Assembly (NCBI GenBank): GCA_948512295.1 | Contig: CAOQRA010000005.1 | Span: forward strand, 1 to 39,215 | Length of the DNA stretch: 39,215 nt | Reading direction: 5' to 3' | Source: an uncultured Eubacteriales bacterium | GTDB taxonomy: Bacteria > Bacillota > Clostridia > Christensenellales > UBA1242 | Shown: positions 7,748 to 16,236 of the stretch, one piece after another | Numbering within the stretch: the stretch's first letter is position 1 | How the letters are laid out: each line of letters begins with the position of its first letter | The notes under the pieces: model-generated | Told to the model about the DNA's origin: nothing | The model's database searches: none | Seen by the model: only the letters and a program-made list of their open reading frames with translations | Program-made: the position numbers and the translations under genes

Positions 7748-8296
7748 ATGTCAAGAATTGGTAAAAAATTAATCGTTATGCCTGCTGGCGTATCTGCTAA
7801 GCTTGAAGATGGTGTGCTCACCGTTACAGGCCCAAAGGGTTCGCTTAGTCAAAGCATTGATAAAGTAATTAAGACAAACATAAATGGCCAGGAACTTTCT
7901 TTCGAAATTGCAAAAGAAACTCCTGATGCAAATGCTAAACATGGACTATACAGAGCTCTCGCTCACAATATGGTTGTTGGCGTTAGTGAAGGTTTTAAAA
8001 AGACACTTCTTATCAGCGGTGTCGGCTATAAGTCAAACGTTAGCGGAAACAAACTTACATTAAACCTTGGATTTTCTCATCCTGTTGAAATTGAAATTCC
8101 AAGCGATATTCAAGTGGCTTGCACAAATCCTACCGAAATTGTTGTAAGCGGCATTGATAAACAAAAAGTTGGTCAATTTGCTTCTAATGTAAAAGCACTC
8201 AGACCAGTTGAACCATACCACGGCTATGGCGTGCGTTATAGCGACCAAGTGGTTGTAAGAAAAGTCGGAAAAACTGCTGGAAAGGGCAAAAAGTAG
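7748..8296 (+). CDS. rplF: 50S ribosomal protein L6
   Basis: This 182-residue L6 is built of two related domains and lies near the factor-binding site. MSRIGKKLI opens the protein, and the C-terminal EPYHGYGVRYSDQVVVRKVGK is close to the family pattern EPYKGKGI. Spacing from S8 is nine bases, with an AGGAGGG site. Confidence 0.97.
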   Translation: MSRIGKKLIVMPAGVSAKLEDGVLTVTGPKGSLSQSIDKVIKTNINGQELSFEIAKETPDANAKHGLYRALAHNMVVGVSEGFKKTLLISGVGYKSNVSGNKLTLNLGFSHPVEIEIPSDIQVACTNPTEIVVSGIDKQKVGQFASNVKALRPVEPYHGYGVRYSDQVVVRKVGKTAGKGKK

Positions 8297-8309
8297 GAGT
8301 TAAAGCGAA

Positions 8310-8678
8310 ATGATAAGCGTTAAAGATAAAAATAAAGAAAGAATGGTTCGTCATAAACGCGTTAGAACTAAAATTTCTGGCACTGCAGAAAGACCTCGTC
8401 TTTGCGTGTACAGAAGTTTAAATGAAATTTACGCTCAAATTATTGACGACGTTAAAGGCGTTACACTTGTTTCAGCTTCAACTTTGGACCCAGAAATTAA
8501 AAAACAACTTGATGGCAAAAACAAGTCTGAAAAAGCTCGTGTGGTTGGCGAGGCTATCGCTAAACGTGCTAAAGCTAAAAAAATCAGCGAAGTTGTGTTT
8601 GATAGAGGCGGATATATTTATATAGGTCGTGTTCAAGCTTTGGCAGAAGGCGCTAGAGCGGCTGGACTTAAATTTTAG
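8310..8678 (+). CDS. rplR: 50S ribosomal protein L18
   Basis: L18 (122 residues) binds 5S rRNA together with L5. The segments RHKRVRTKISGTAERPRLCV and FDRGGYIYIGRVQALAEGAR are characteristic. The site is a weaker TAGGAG about 11 bases before the ATG. Two shorter ORFs overlapping it in another frame are shadows. Confidence 0.97.
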   Translation: MISVKDKNKERMVRHKRVRTKISGTAERPRLCVYRSLNEIYAQIIDDVKGVTLVSASTLDPEIKKQLDGKNKSEKARVVGEAIAKRAKAKKISEVVFDRGGYIYIGRVQALAEGARAAGLKF

Positions 8679-8687
8679 GAGGTTAGT

Positions 8688-9278
8688 ATGGCAGATAATG
8701 AAGTTAAAGCTACAGAAAACGCCCAAGTTGTTACAAAGGAAAATGCTTTTAAAGACAAAAAACCTTTTAACAAAAAAGGCGATAAAAGACCTATGCGTAG
8801 AGAAGATAGCGAATTTGACAAACGCGTTGTCTCTGTAAGAAGAGTTACTAAGGTTGTTAAAGGCGGAAGAACTTTACGTTTCTCTGCTCTTGTAGTCGTT
8901 GGCGACGGCAAAGGCAAAGTCGGACTTGGACTTGGAAAAGGACGTGAAGTTTCTCAATCTATCGAAAAAGCAACTATTGAAGCTAAGAAAAATATGAAAG
9001 TTATCAATATGGTTGAGGGAACTATTCCTCATGAAATAACTGGAAAGTTTGCAGCCACAAGCATTTTAATGCTTCCTGCTAAACAAGGTACTGGAGTTAT
9101 TGCAGGCGGTGCAGCCAGAAGCGTGCTTGAGCTTGCAGGGATTAAGGATATTGTTACCAAAATCCATGGCTCTACAAACAAAATCAACTGCGTTAAGGCT
9201 TGCATGAATGGACTTTTAGCTCTTAGAACTAAAGAGGAAGTTGCAGCTCGTCGCGGTAAGTCGGTTGATGAGATTTAA
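8688..9278 (+). CDS. rpsE: 30S ribosomal protein S5
   Basis: S5 (196 residues) acts in decoding fidelity and mRNA unwinding. The double-stranded-RNA-binding core starts near residue 43 (FDKRVVSVRRVTKVVKGG), preceded by a charged, low-complexity extension of about 40 residues. GDGKGKVGLGLGKGREVS and the C-terminal domain are intact. Confidence 0.97.
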   Translation: MADNEVKATENAQVVTKENAFKDKKPFNKKGDKRPMRREDSEFDKRVVSVRRVTKVVKGGRTLRFSALVVVGDGKGKVGLGLGKGREVSQSIEKATIEAKKNMKVINMVEGTIPHEITGKFAATSILMLPAKQGTGVIAGGAARSVLELAGIKDIVTKIHGSTNKINCVKACMNGLLALRTKEEVAARRGKSVDEI

Positions 9279-9289
9279 GGAGAAAAATT

Positions 9290-9478
9290 ATGGCACAGAA
9301 AAAACTTAAAGTAACTTGGGTGCACAGCGCTATTGGTTACAATAAAAAACAAGCTAAAATAATTGAAGCCCTTGGTCTTAAAAAACTCAACGATTCAAAC
9401 ATTCTTCCTGACAACGAGAGCGTTCGTGGCAGCATTCATCATGTGGCTCATCTCGTTAAAGTGGAAGAGGCTAAATAG
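9290..9478 (+). CDS. rpmD: 50S ribosomal protein L30
   Basis: A 62-residue L30 of the short bacterial form, with the family pattern of a conserved Ser-Ile/Ala-Gly/Asn segment followed by GLKKLN and a closing VAHLVKVEEA. It lies between S5 and L15, as expected. An AAGGAG site precedes the ATG. Confidence 0.95.
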   Translation: MAQKKLKVTWVHSAIGYNKKQAKIIEALGLKKLNDSNILPDNESVRGSIHHVAHLVKVEEAK

Positions 9479-9487
9479 GAGGGCGTT

Positions 9488-9934
9488 ATGGAATTAAATA
9501 ATCTCAAACCAGCTGCTGGCGCAACTACTAAAAAAGTTAGAGTTGGTCGTGGCATCGGCAGCGGAATTGGTAAAACCAGTGGCAAAGGACACAAAGGTCA
9601 AAACGCAAGAAGTGGCGGTGGCGTTCGTCCTGGCTTTGAAGGTGGAAACATCCCTCTTATTAGAAAGGTTGTAATCCGTGGCTTCAATAATAAAAACTTT
9701 AAAAAGGTATACGCAACTATCAATGTGGGCGACCTTGAAGCTTTTGAGGCTAATGCAGTTATCACTGAAGAACTTTTATATGAAACAAGATTCATTGGCA
9801 AACGTCAGCCTTATGGCGTTAAAGTTTTAGGTGACGGAGTGCTCACAAAGCCTTTGACAGTGAAAGCTAACAAATTCACTAAACAAGCAAAAGAAAAGAT
9901 AGAAAAAGCTGGTGGAAAAGCTGAGGAGATATAA
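9488..9934 (+). CDS. rplO: 50S ribosomal protein L15
   Basis: L15 (148 residues) is a late 50S assembly protein. The glycine-rich N-terminal arm RVGRGIGSGIGKTSGKGHKG and the GVRPGFEGGNIPLIRK stretch are typical. The TAA overlaps the secY ATG (TAATG), so translation is coupled to the translocase gene. Confidence 0.97.
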   Translation: MELNNLKPAAGATTKKVRVGRGIGSGIGKTSGKGHKGQNARSGGGVRPGFEGGNIPLIRKVVIRGFNNKNFKKVYATINVGDLEAFEANAVITEELLYETRFIGKRQPYGVKVLGDGVLTKPLTVKANKFTKQAKEKIEKAGGKAEEI

Positions 9935-11223
9935 TGTTTAAGACAATAGCAAATGCATTTAAAATTAAAGATTTGCGAAAGAAGATTATTATCACGCTTT
10001 TATTACTCGTGGTGTATCGTGTGGGCTGTTATCTGCCTGCAATAGGCTTTGATGCTCAAAACATTGTAAGCAGCGATACACTTTCAATATTCAGCCTTAT
10101 GGATATGGTCAGCGGCGGTGCACTTTCAAACATGTCAGTGCTCGCACTTGGAGTGTCGCCTTACATTACGGCATCAATTGTAATTCAATTATTATCGGTA
10201 GCCATTCCTTCGATGGAGAGACTGTCAAAAAGTGGTGAAGATGGACGTAGAAAAATCAATTTCTACACACGAATTGCCGCTTTAGTATTGGCTCTCGCGC
10301 AAGCTATTGGTATTGTTGTCGGTTATTCTGGCAACCTTGACCCTAACGCGCTTTGGGTTGGGGCTCCTACTTGGCTTATAGGCTGCGGCGTTGTCCTTAT
10401 TTTGACCGCTGGTGGTATGTTTACCGTTTGGCTTGGAGAGCGCATCACTGACCTCGGAGTCGGCAACGGTATGAGTTTGCTTATCTTTGTAGGTATTCTT
10501 TCTTCCGCATCTAAATCAATTAAAGATGCATTTGTATTAACGGCTTCAGACATCAACTATCTTTGGTATATTGTAATATTTGTTATCGCAGTTATCGCAA
10601 TTTTCGCACTTATCGTTTTCGTAGATGGTGCGGAGAGGCGAGTACCAGTGCAATATGCTAAGCAAATTAAAGGCAGAAAAATGTACGGCGGACAAAGCAC
10701 TTACATTCCTATCCGTGTGAACGGCTCGGGAGTTATGCCTATCATTCTTGCAAGTACACTTCTCACGCTTCCTCAAATGATTATCAGCATCTTCTGGCCA
10801 CATGTCACTTGGTATCAAGAATGGCTTGGTACCAACTCATGGCTTTACATTGTTCTTACTGCTGTATTCATTTTACTCTTTGCATTCTTCTATGCAAAAA
10901 TCACTTTTGACCCTAATGATATTTCAAAGCGTATTCAGCAGCAAGGTGGTTTTATTCCAGGTATACGAGCAGGCAAACCAACCGCCGATCACCTTGGAAA
11001 AATTTCAGGAAGAATCACATTCTTTGGAGCAATTTTCCTTGCAGTTATTGCATTAATTCCATCTCTTGCTTTTAAAGCGATAGGGGATTATACAAATGCA
11101 AGCGTGCTTATCAATGCGTTCAGTGCAACTGGACTTATGATTGTTGTTTCAGTAGCGCTCGAGCTTGACAAACAACTTGAAGCACAAATGCTGATGAGAA
11201 ATTATAAAGGATTTCTAAATTAA
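9934..11223 (+). CDS. secY: preprotein translocase subunit SecY
   Basis: The 429-residue product is full length with about ten hydrophobic membrane segments. It forms the protein-conducting channel with SecE and SecG. The first membrane segment starts near residue 17 (KIIITLLLLVVYRVGCYLP), followed by the plug region with LSIFSLMDMVSGGAL. The cytoplasmic loop between segments 8 and 9 (DPNDISKRIQQQGGFIPGIRAG) is clear. It is the last recognised gene before an unusual non-coding gap, whereas adk usually follows secY closely. Confidence 0.98.
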   Translation: MFKTIANAFKIKDLRKKIIITLLLLVVYRVGCYLPAIGFDAQNIVSSDTLSIFSLMDMVSGGALSNMSVLALGVSPYITASIVIQLLSVAIPSMERLSKSGEDGRRKINFYTRIAALVLALAQAIGIVVGYSGNLDPNALWVGAPTWLIGCGVVLILTAGGMFTVWLGERITDLGVGNGMSLLIFVGILSSASKSIKDAFVLTASDINYLWYIVIFVIAVIAIFALIVFVDGAERRVPVQYAKQIKGRKMYGGQSTYIPIRVNGSGVMPIILASTLLTLPQMIISIFWPHVTWYQEWLGTNSWLYIVLTAVFILLFAFFYAKITFDPNDISKRIQQQGGFIPGIRAGKPTADHLGKISGRITFFGAIFLAVIALIPSLAFKAIGDYTNASVLINAFSATGLMIVVSVALELDKQLEAQMLMRNYKGFLN

Positions 11224-11438
11224 TCGCGGGCGGCAACTAGAATTTTGACGCAACGATTGTCGCGACTTTATAAAAAGCCGCTCCCACCGATTGCTAAAAT
11301 TCGTTTCCCCCGCGTGCCCCTTTTAACCTTTTGTTAAATTGCGCTGCAATTTAACTACAAGAGAAGTGCCTAGCGAACTTTGGGGTCGGGCAAAGCCCTT
11401 CTTCCCACAAAGTTAGCTTAGGCAGAAATTAAAAAATT
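11224..11438 (+). promoter_or_regulatory. hairpin-rich gap after secY
   Basis: Three structures are visible. A long one pairs CGCGGG with CCCGCG (11225-11230/11309-11314) and GAATTTT with AAAATTC (11240-11246/11296-11302). A perfect 10-bp stem GTTAAATTGC/GCAATTTAAC with a 3-base loop lies at 11333-11355. A multi-tier stem at 11368-11423 pairs GCCTAGC, AACTTTG, GGG and GGGC with partners. None ends in a clear T-run, so these look less like terminators than like a leader or processing region for the following gene. I recognise no known RNA family. Confidence 0.6.
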
Positions 11439-11451
11439 GGGAGGTTTATCA

Positions 11452-11676
11452 GTGAACAAGAAAAGTAGAAGAGCAATTATGGAAAACTGTAATGATGCAA
11501 ACCTAGAAGATGTTATAGCATCAATAGAAGCAGAAGACCCTCTTGAACTTCATGATGGAAAGGCGTATGTAATGGCAATCAATCACTCGGGACCATGCGA
11601 AGTGAAACTAAACCCAAAGAGTTATGAGATATGTGCAGAAAGTCTTCTCGGGGATACCGAAGAAGAAGCAGAATAA
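11452..11676 (+). CDS. unrecognised acidic small protein between secY and adk
   Basis: The product is about 74 residues, acidic at its C-terminus (GDTEEEAE) and basic at its N-terminus (NKKSRRAIME). It has no membrane segment or signal peptide. A central stretch, DGKAYVMAINHSGPCEVKLN, could form a small beta fold. The GTG start at 11452 has a GGGAGG site seven bases upstream (11439-11444). The TTG at 11437, which gives a longer reading, overlaps that site and is unlikely. The gene lies inside the ribosomal superoperon, where I know of no standard gene. I do not recognise a family. Confidence 0.7.
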   Translation: MNKKSRRAIMENCNDANLEDVIASIEAEDPLELHDGKAYVMAINHSGPCEVKLNPKSYEICAESLLGDTEEEAE

Positions 11677-11828
11677 GTCTTATATAAACTTTTCAGCTGA
11701 AAGGCAAAAAGAGTAGACCAATTTGCTTATGACTGATAGTCCAAAGTCGTTAAATAAAAGGATTGCTGTAGCCTAAACCTAGTCTTGCGGGTTTCAAATA
11801 AAGCAAGAAAATATGGGAGGAATTAAGT
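11677..11828 (+). promoter_or_regulatory. 152-base leader before adk
   Basis: The gap contains a 12-base palindrome TTTCAGCTGAAA (11691-11702), a GACT-GAT-AGTC hairpin near 11755-11765 and CTTGC/GCAAG (11784-11788/11803-11807), followed by the adk ribosome-binding site. No promoter with both hexamers is convincing. It may be a structured leader or a processing region. I could not match it to a T-box or other riboswitch. Confidence 0.4.
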
Positions 11829-12458
11829 TTGAATATAATTCTTTTAGGTGCGCCGGGCAGTGGCAAGGGCACACTTGCTAAAAAAATCACAAAGGACTTT
11901 GGACTTGTTCAAATTTCTACTGGAGATTTGTTTAGGGCTTGCAAAGCAAGCGGCAGCGAACTTGGTAAAAAATTGCAATCGTATATGGATAAGGGTGAGC
12001 TTGTTCCAGATGAATTGACAATAAAAATTTTAAGTGAGCGTATGCAAAAACCTGACTGCCAATACGGAGTTATTTTCGATGGCTTTCCTCGTACCGTCAA
12101 ACAAGCAGAGGCTTTAAAAGCAATAGCAAAAGTAGACACTGCAATTTTGATTGATTTACCTTTTGAGGAAATTGAGAAAAGAGCAGTTGCAAGACGTGTA
12201 TGTCGCGATTGTGGCGAAATATATTCTACTATTGACTATGCAAAAAGCAATTGTGCTAAGTGTGGCGGATCGTTGTTTCAACGTGATGACGATAAACTTG
12301 AAACAGTAAGACTTCGTCTGGAAGTTTATGAAAAAAATACAGCACCACTCATAGACTTCTACAGTGATAGGCTGTTCAAAGTTTCTTCCCTTGGTTCACC
12401 AGAGGAAACTTATAAGCCTGTGAAAGACTTTTTATCAAAAATCGGAGGCAAAAAATGA
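11829..12458 (+). CDS. adk: adenylate kinase, zinc-lid type
   Basis: Adk interconverts 2 ADP with ATP and AMP in the cytoplasm. The 209-residue product has the P-loop GAPGSGKGT (residues 7-15) and the FDGFPRT motif (AMP-binding core). The lid has a four-Cys zinc site (CxxC ... CxxC, about residues 125-146), typical of Gram-positive enzymes. The start is TTG, supported by a GGGAGG site (11815-11820) eight bases upstream. It is three bases short of overlapping map, so the two are coupled. Confidence 0.97.
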   Translation: MNIILLGAPGSGKGTLAKKITKDFGLVQISTGDLFRACKASGSELGKKLQSYMDKGELVPDELTIKILSERMQKPDCQYGVIFDGFPRTVKQAEALKAIAKVDTAILIDLPFEEIEKRAVARRVCRDCGEIYSTIDYAKSNCAKCGGSLFQRDDDKLETVRLRLEVYEKNTAPLIDFYSDRLFKVSSLGSPEETYKPVKDFLSKIGGKK

Positions 12459-13198
12459 GAACGCTAACTCCTGCGGAGCTTGTTCTTATGAAAAAAGCTT
12501 GTGCGCTCACCCATGACGCACTTGAAAAAGCAGAATCGCTTGTAAAAGCAGGCATTTCAACTTTTGAACTTGACAAATTGATAGAAAAGTATATAATAGA
12601 AAGTGGTGGTTATCCTGCATGCAAGGGTTATGAGGGGTATCCATACGCGACTTGTATTTCTGTTAATGAAATGGTTGTGCATGGAATGCCGTCAAAAGAT
12701 ATCATCCTTAAAGAGGGAGATATTGTAAGCATTGATCTTTGTGTGGAGTATAAAGGACTTATTGGAGATGCAGCAAGAACCTTTCCTGTCGGCAAAATTT
12801 CACCAGAAAAAGCGCGACTTATCGAGGTTACTAAACAATCTTTCTTTGAGGGAATTAAAAACCTAAAAGTAGGACATAGACTTGGAGAACTCTCTCATGC
12901 TATCCAAACTTATGTTGAAAAAAATGGCTATAGTCTTGTACGTGAACTAACTGGTCATGGTATCGGCAGAAAAATGCACGAACCGCCAAACATTCCAAAC
13001 TATGGCAAGGTGACTGATGGACCAATGGTTATTGCAGATGTATGTCTTGCAATTGAGCCTATGGTCAACATGGGACGCAAAGAAGTTTGGCTTATGGAAG
13101 ACGGCTGGGGAGTTATTACTCGGGATGGAAAACCTTCCGCCCATTATGAAAATACCGTTCTGGTGACTTCAAACGGCATTGAAATTTTGACATTATGA
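12455..13198 (+). CDS. map: methionine aminopeptidase type I
   Basis: Map removes the initiator Met after deformylation by Def (encoded at 33385). The 247-residue enzyme has the usual metal ligands in order: two Asp (SIDLCVEYKGLIGDAART), His (GHGIGRKMHE), Glu (AIEPMVNMG) and a final Glu in HYENTVLV. The substrate-side His in VVHGMPS is also present. The ATG overlaps the adk stop (ATGA). Confidence 0.97.
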   Translation: MRTLTPAELVLMKKACALTHDALEKAESLVKAGISTFELDKLIEKYIIESGGYPACKGYEGYPYATCISVNEMVVHGMPSKDIILKEGDIVSIDLCVEYKGLIGDAARTFPVGKISPEKARLIEVTKQSFFEGIKNLKVGHRLGELSHAIQTYVEKNGYSLVRELTGHGIGRKMHEPPNIPNYGKVTDGPMVIADVCLAIEPMVNMGRKEVWLMEDGWGVITRDGKPSAHYENTVLVTSNGIEILTL

Positions 13199-13206
13199 GG
13201 TCAAAT

Positions 13207-13458
13207 ATGGAGCGAGGAAGAGAAGTAATTGCGCTCGCAGGAAAGGAGCGCGGACAAAAGTTTGTTATTGTCGATATAGATGAAAAGTTTGTCTATTTGG
13301 CAGATGGCAAAAGACTTAAGGCTGTAAAGCCAAAGCGAAAAAGTCCAAAGCATATCGAATTGCTTGAGGACAGACTCAAACTTCAGACACGTGAACTAAA
13401 AGAAGAGCGAGTTAATGCAAAAATTCGAAAATTTTTAAAAAGGAGTAAAAATGTCTAA
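13207..13458 (+). CDS. KOW-domain RNA-binding protein (L14e-like)
   Basis: The 83-residue basic protein has an N-terminal KOW motif (GREVIALAGKERGQKFVIVD) and a charged helical tail. Similar small KOW proteins are common between map and infA in Clostridia, and their exact role is not established. An upstream in-frame ATG at 13195 overlaps the map stop (ATGA) but has no ribosome-binding site. GAGG at 13197-13200 serves the ATG at 13207, which I prefer. The end overlaps infA by eight bases. Confidence 0.85.
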   Translation: MERGREVIALAGKERGQKFVIVDIDEKFVYLADGKRLKAVKPKRKSPKHIELLEDRLKLQTRELKEERVNAKIRKFLKRSKNV

Positions 13459-13672
13459 AGAAGATGTTATTGAATTTGAAGGCATCGTAGAAGAGGTGCT
13501 TCCAAACACAACATTTAGAGTTCGACTCACTAATGGACATGTAATTACCACCTACATTTCTGGCAAATTACGTAAAAACTACATTAAAGTGCTGGAAGGT
13601 GACAAAGTTAAAGTCGAAATGAGCCCATACGACCTCACTAAGGGTAGAATTACTTGGCGAGAAAAGGGCTAA
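13451..13672 (+). CDS. infA: translation initiation factor IF-1
   Basis: IF-1 (73 residues) is a single S1/OB-fold domain that occupies the 30S A site during initiation. VIEFEGIVEEVLPNTTFRV, the GHVITTYISGKLRKNYI stretch and the closing LTKGRITWRE are canonical. The start follows AAGGAG (13439-13444) inside the KOW gene, so the two are coupled. Confidence 0.98.
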   Translation: MSKEDVIEFEGIVEEVLPNTTFRVRLTNGHVITTYISGKLRKNYIKVLEGDKVKVEMSPYDLTKGRITWREKG

Positions 13673-13686
13673 CAAAGGAGCAGGTT

Positions 13687-13800
13687 ATGAAAGTTAGAGC
13701 ATCTGTAAAACCAATTTGCGACAAATGCAGAGTAATCAAAAGAAACGGAAAAGTTATGGTTATCTGCCCAAATGCAAAGCATAAACAAACACAAGGTTAA
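13687..13800 (+). CDS. rpmJ: 50S ribosomal protein L36, zinc type
   Basis: The 37-codon gene encodes MKVRASVKPICDKC at its start and carries the zinc ligands C11, C14, C27 and H32. L36 is the smallest 50S protein and completes domain packing near the A site. The AAAGGAG site is eight bases upstream. It lies between infA and S13, its usual place, and is so short that automatic ORF finders often miss it. Confidence 0.97.
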   Translation: MKVRASVKPICDKCRVIKRNGKVMVICPNAKHKQTQG

Positions 13801-13824
13801 TAAATTTAAATGGAGGAAAATTAA

Positions 13825-14202
13825 ATGGCAAGAATTGCTGGTGTGGATTTACCTAGAGAAAAAAGACTTGAACTTGGTCTTACCTACATCTATGGTATTG
13901 GTAGGGTAACATCCAACAAAATTTGTGAAGCAACTGGCGTAAGTGCTGACGTTCGTGTCAAAGACTTAACTGATGATCAAGTTGCTAAACTCCGTAACTA
14001 TATTGAACACAATGTTATAGTTGAAGGAGAACTTCGTAAAAAAGTCGACATGGACATCAAAAAACTTGGAGAAATTGGCTGCTATCGCGGTGTCCGCCAT
14101 CGTAAAGGTTTGCCTGTTCGCGGTCAAAACACTCGTACTAATGCTAGAACGAGAAAAGGCCCTAAGAAAGTTGTAGCAGGCAGCTCTAAGAAAGGTAAAT
14201 AA
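13825..14202 (+). CDS. rpsM: 30S ribosomal protein S13
   Basis: S13 (125 residues) forms inter-subunit bridges in the 30S head. ARIAGVDLPREKRLELGLTY starts the protein, and the tail has GLPVRGQNTRTNARTRKGP, both diagnostic. An AGGAGG-like site (GGAGGA) precedes the ATG. Confidence 0.98.
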   Translation: MARIAGVDLPREKRLELGLTYIYGIGRVTSNKICEATGVSADVRVKDLTDDQVAKLRNYIEHNVIVEGELRKKVDMDIKKLGEIGCYRGVRHRKGLPVRGQNTRTNARTRKGPKKVVAGSSKKGK

Positions 14203-14212
14203 GGAGTAAATT

Positions 14213-14611
14213 ATGGCACAAACTAAGAAAACTACTGCAAAACCTAAGAAAAGAGTTAGCAGAAATATTACAAGTGGACAAGTTCATATCAAAACATCCT
14301 TTAATAATACTATTGTAACTTTCACTGATTGTGAGGGTAACGCTCTTTCTTGGTGCTCATCTGGAAAGTTAGGGCTTAAAGGCTCTAAGAAAAGCACTCC
14401 TTTTGCAGCTCAATCATGCGTTGAGGATGCTGCAAAAGTGGCTAAAGAACATGGAATTCAAAGCGTGGAAGTTTTTGTAAAAGGACCCGGCAGCGGAAGA
14501 GAACTTGCTATTCGTTCACTTCAAAACTGCGACCTTAATGTAACGCTTATTAAGGATGTTTCGCCAATCGCTCATAACGGTTGCCGACCTCCTAAAACAA
14601 GAAGAGTTTAA
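14213..14611 (+). CDS. rpsK: 30S ribosomal protein S11
   Basis: S11 (132 residues) lies on the 30S platform near the E site. After a basic N-terminal tail the conserved HIKTSFNNTIVTFTD, GLKGSKKSTPFAAQ and the closing GCRPPKTRRV are all present. It is spaced 10 bases from S13. Confidence 0.98.
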   Translation: MAQTKKTTAKPKKRVSRNITSGQVHIKTSFNNTIVTFTDCEGNALSWCSSGKLGLKGSKKSTPFAAQSCVEDAAKVAKEHGIQSVEVFVKGPGSGRELAIRSLQNCDLNVTLIKDVSPIAHNGCRPPKTRRV

Positions 14612-14624
14612 AAGGAGAATTTAA

Positions 14625-15251
14625 ATGGCAAGAACAATTGAACCAGATTGCCGTCAATGCAGACGCGAGGGGTGCAAACTTTTCCTTAAAGGAGAGCGTT
14701 GCACAACTAAAAAATGCGCTATGGAACGTCGCCCAGTTATACCTGGACAGCACGGCAATTCAAGAAGAAGAGTGACTTTCTCAGAATATGGAAGTCAGCT
14801 CCGTGAAAAACAAAAAGTTAAAAGAATGTATGGCGTTCTCGAAAAGCAATTTAGAGAATATTATGAAGAAGCTGAAAGAATGAAAGGTGTCACTGGTGAA
14901 AATATGCTTTCACTTATTGAAAGACGCCTTGACAATGTGGTTTACCGCATGGGTATCGGTGCAAGCCGCAGCCAGTGCCGTCAAATTGTAAATCATGGAC
15001 ACATCACCGTAAATGGTAAACGCGTAAATATTCCTTCTTACCTTGTTAAGGTTGGAGATGTTATCGCTATTAAAGAAAACAAGCAAGAGCTTGAAGGATT
15101 TAAAGCTCTTAAAGGCTTAAAAATCGTTATGCCTAAATGGCTTGAATTCGATACTAACACTCTCACTGGGAAAATCTTAGCTCTTCCTAAGAGAGAAGAT
15201 GTTGATGTTGACATCAAAGAACAACTTATCATCGAGTTATATTCGAGATAA
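14625..15251 (+). CDS. rpsD: 30S ribosomal protein S4, C+ form
   Basis: S4 (208 residues) nucleates 16S assembly and in other bacteria regulates its own operon. The N-terminus has the Cys set of the zinc-binding form (CRQCRREGCKLF ... C ... C within the first 32 residues). The S4 RNA-binding domain is seen in RRLDNVVYRMGIGASRSQCR. An AAAGGAG site precedes the ATG. Confidence 0.98.
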   Translation: MARTIEPDCRQCRREGCKLFLKGERCTTKKCAMERRPVIPGQHGNSRRRVTFSEYGSQLREKQKVKRMYGVLEKQFREYYEEAERMKGVTGENMLSLIERRLDNVVYRMGIGASRSQCRQIVNHGHITVNGKRVNIPSYLVKVGDVIAIKENKQELEGFKALKGLKIVMPKWLEFDTNTLTGKILALPKREDVDVDIKEQLIIELYSR

Positions 15252-15266
15252 TAGGAGGGATATATT

Positions 15267-16217
15267 ATGGAAATGGAAAGACCTAGAATTTCTTGCGAAG
15301 AAACTGAAGGTGGCAGCTTTGCTAGATTTGTTGTGGAACCTCTTGAAAAAGGTTACGGCATAACTCTTGGCAATACTATGAGAAGAACGCTTCTTTCAGC
15401 ACTTCCAGGTACAGCACCAATCGCTATCCGCATTGCTGGTGCAGCTCATGAATTTTCTACTATTAGAGGAGTTACTGAGGATGTCGTAGACATCGTACTC
15501 AATCTTAAATCACTTGCTGTGCGCTCTGAAAACAGCGACAAGGATTTTGTAACTTATCTTCGTATTAGAAAAAATACTCCAGGTGTGGTTACTGCAAAAG
15601 ATTTTGAAGCTAATGATGAAGTTACAATTCTCAATCCTGACCTTTACATCTGCACAATGGATGAGGGGGCAGTGCTTGACCTTGACCTTATGATTGGTAA
15701 CGGAAGAGGATATGTTCCAAACACTGTTAATAAAACTAAATTTGATAATATAGATTTTATCGCTATGGATTCAATTTTCTCACCTGTAAAACGCGTAAAT
15801 TTCAATGTTGAAAGCACACGAGTTGGTCATAACGTGGATTTTGACAAATTGATTGTCGAAGTGGAAACAAATGGCACAACTTCTGCAAGAGAAATTGTTG
15901 CACTTGCTGGCAAAATCATAGTTGAACATATCGGTTTATTTGTAGAATTATGCTCTAAGATGAGCGATATGGATATTTTAGTTTCTCGTGAGGAAGATAA
16001 ACAAATTAAACTTATGGAGCTTCCTATTGAAGAAATGGACCTTTCTGTTCGTTCTTACAACTGCTTGAAGAGAGCAGGTGTTAATACTATTGAAGACCTT
16101 GTTAAAAAATCAAGAGGCGATATGCTTAAAGTCAAAAACCTTGGTATTAAATCTATTGACGAGGTTATTCAAAAACTTGAAAGTTATGGACTTTCACTTC
16201 GCAAAGACGAAGATTAA
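15267..16217 (+). CDS. rpoA: RNA polymerase alpha subunit
   Basis: Alpha (316 residues) scaffolds core polymerase. The N-terminal dimerisation domain has EPLEKGYGITLGNTMRRTLL near residue 30. The C-terminal domain with its helix-hairpin-helix starts near residue 250 (LSVRSYNCLKRAGVNTIEDL) and contacts activators and UP elements. The gene sits between S4 and L17, as in nearly all Firmicutes. Confidence 0.98.
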   Translation: MEMERPRISCEETEGGSFARFVVEPLEKGYGITLGNTMRRTLLSALPGTAPIAIRIAGAAHEFSTIRGVTEDVVDIVLNLKSLAVRSENSDKDFVTYLRIRKNTPGVVTAKDFEANDEVTILNPDLYICTMDEGAVLDLDLMIGNGRGYVPNTVNKTKFDNIDFIAMDSIFSPVKRVNFNVESTRVGHNVDFDKLIVEVETNGTTSAREIVALAGKIIVEHIGLFVELCSKMSDMDILVSREEDKQIKLMELPIEEMDLSVRSYNCLKRAGVNTIEDLVKKSRGDMLKVKNLGIKSIDEVIQKLESYGLSLRKDED

Positions 16218-16236
16218 TCGTTAAAAGGAGAAAATT

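Noticed and set aside
11677..11828. T-box or other known riboswitch before adk
   Set aside because: The AGAGTAGAC word recalls a T-box, but there is no T-box antiterminator sequence and no specifier-loop arrangement; the gap is too short.
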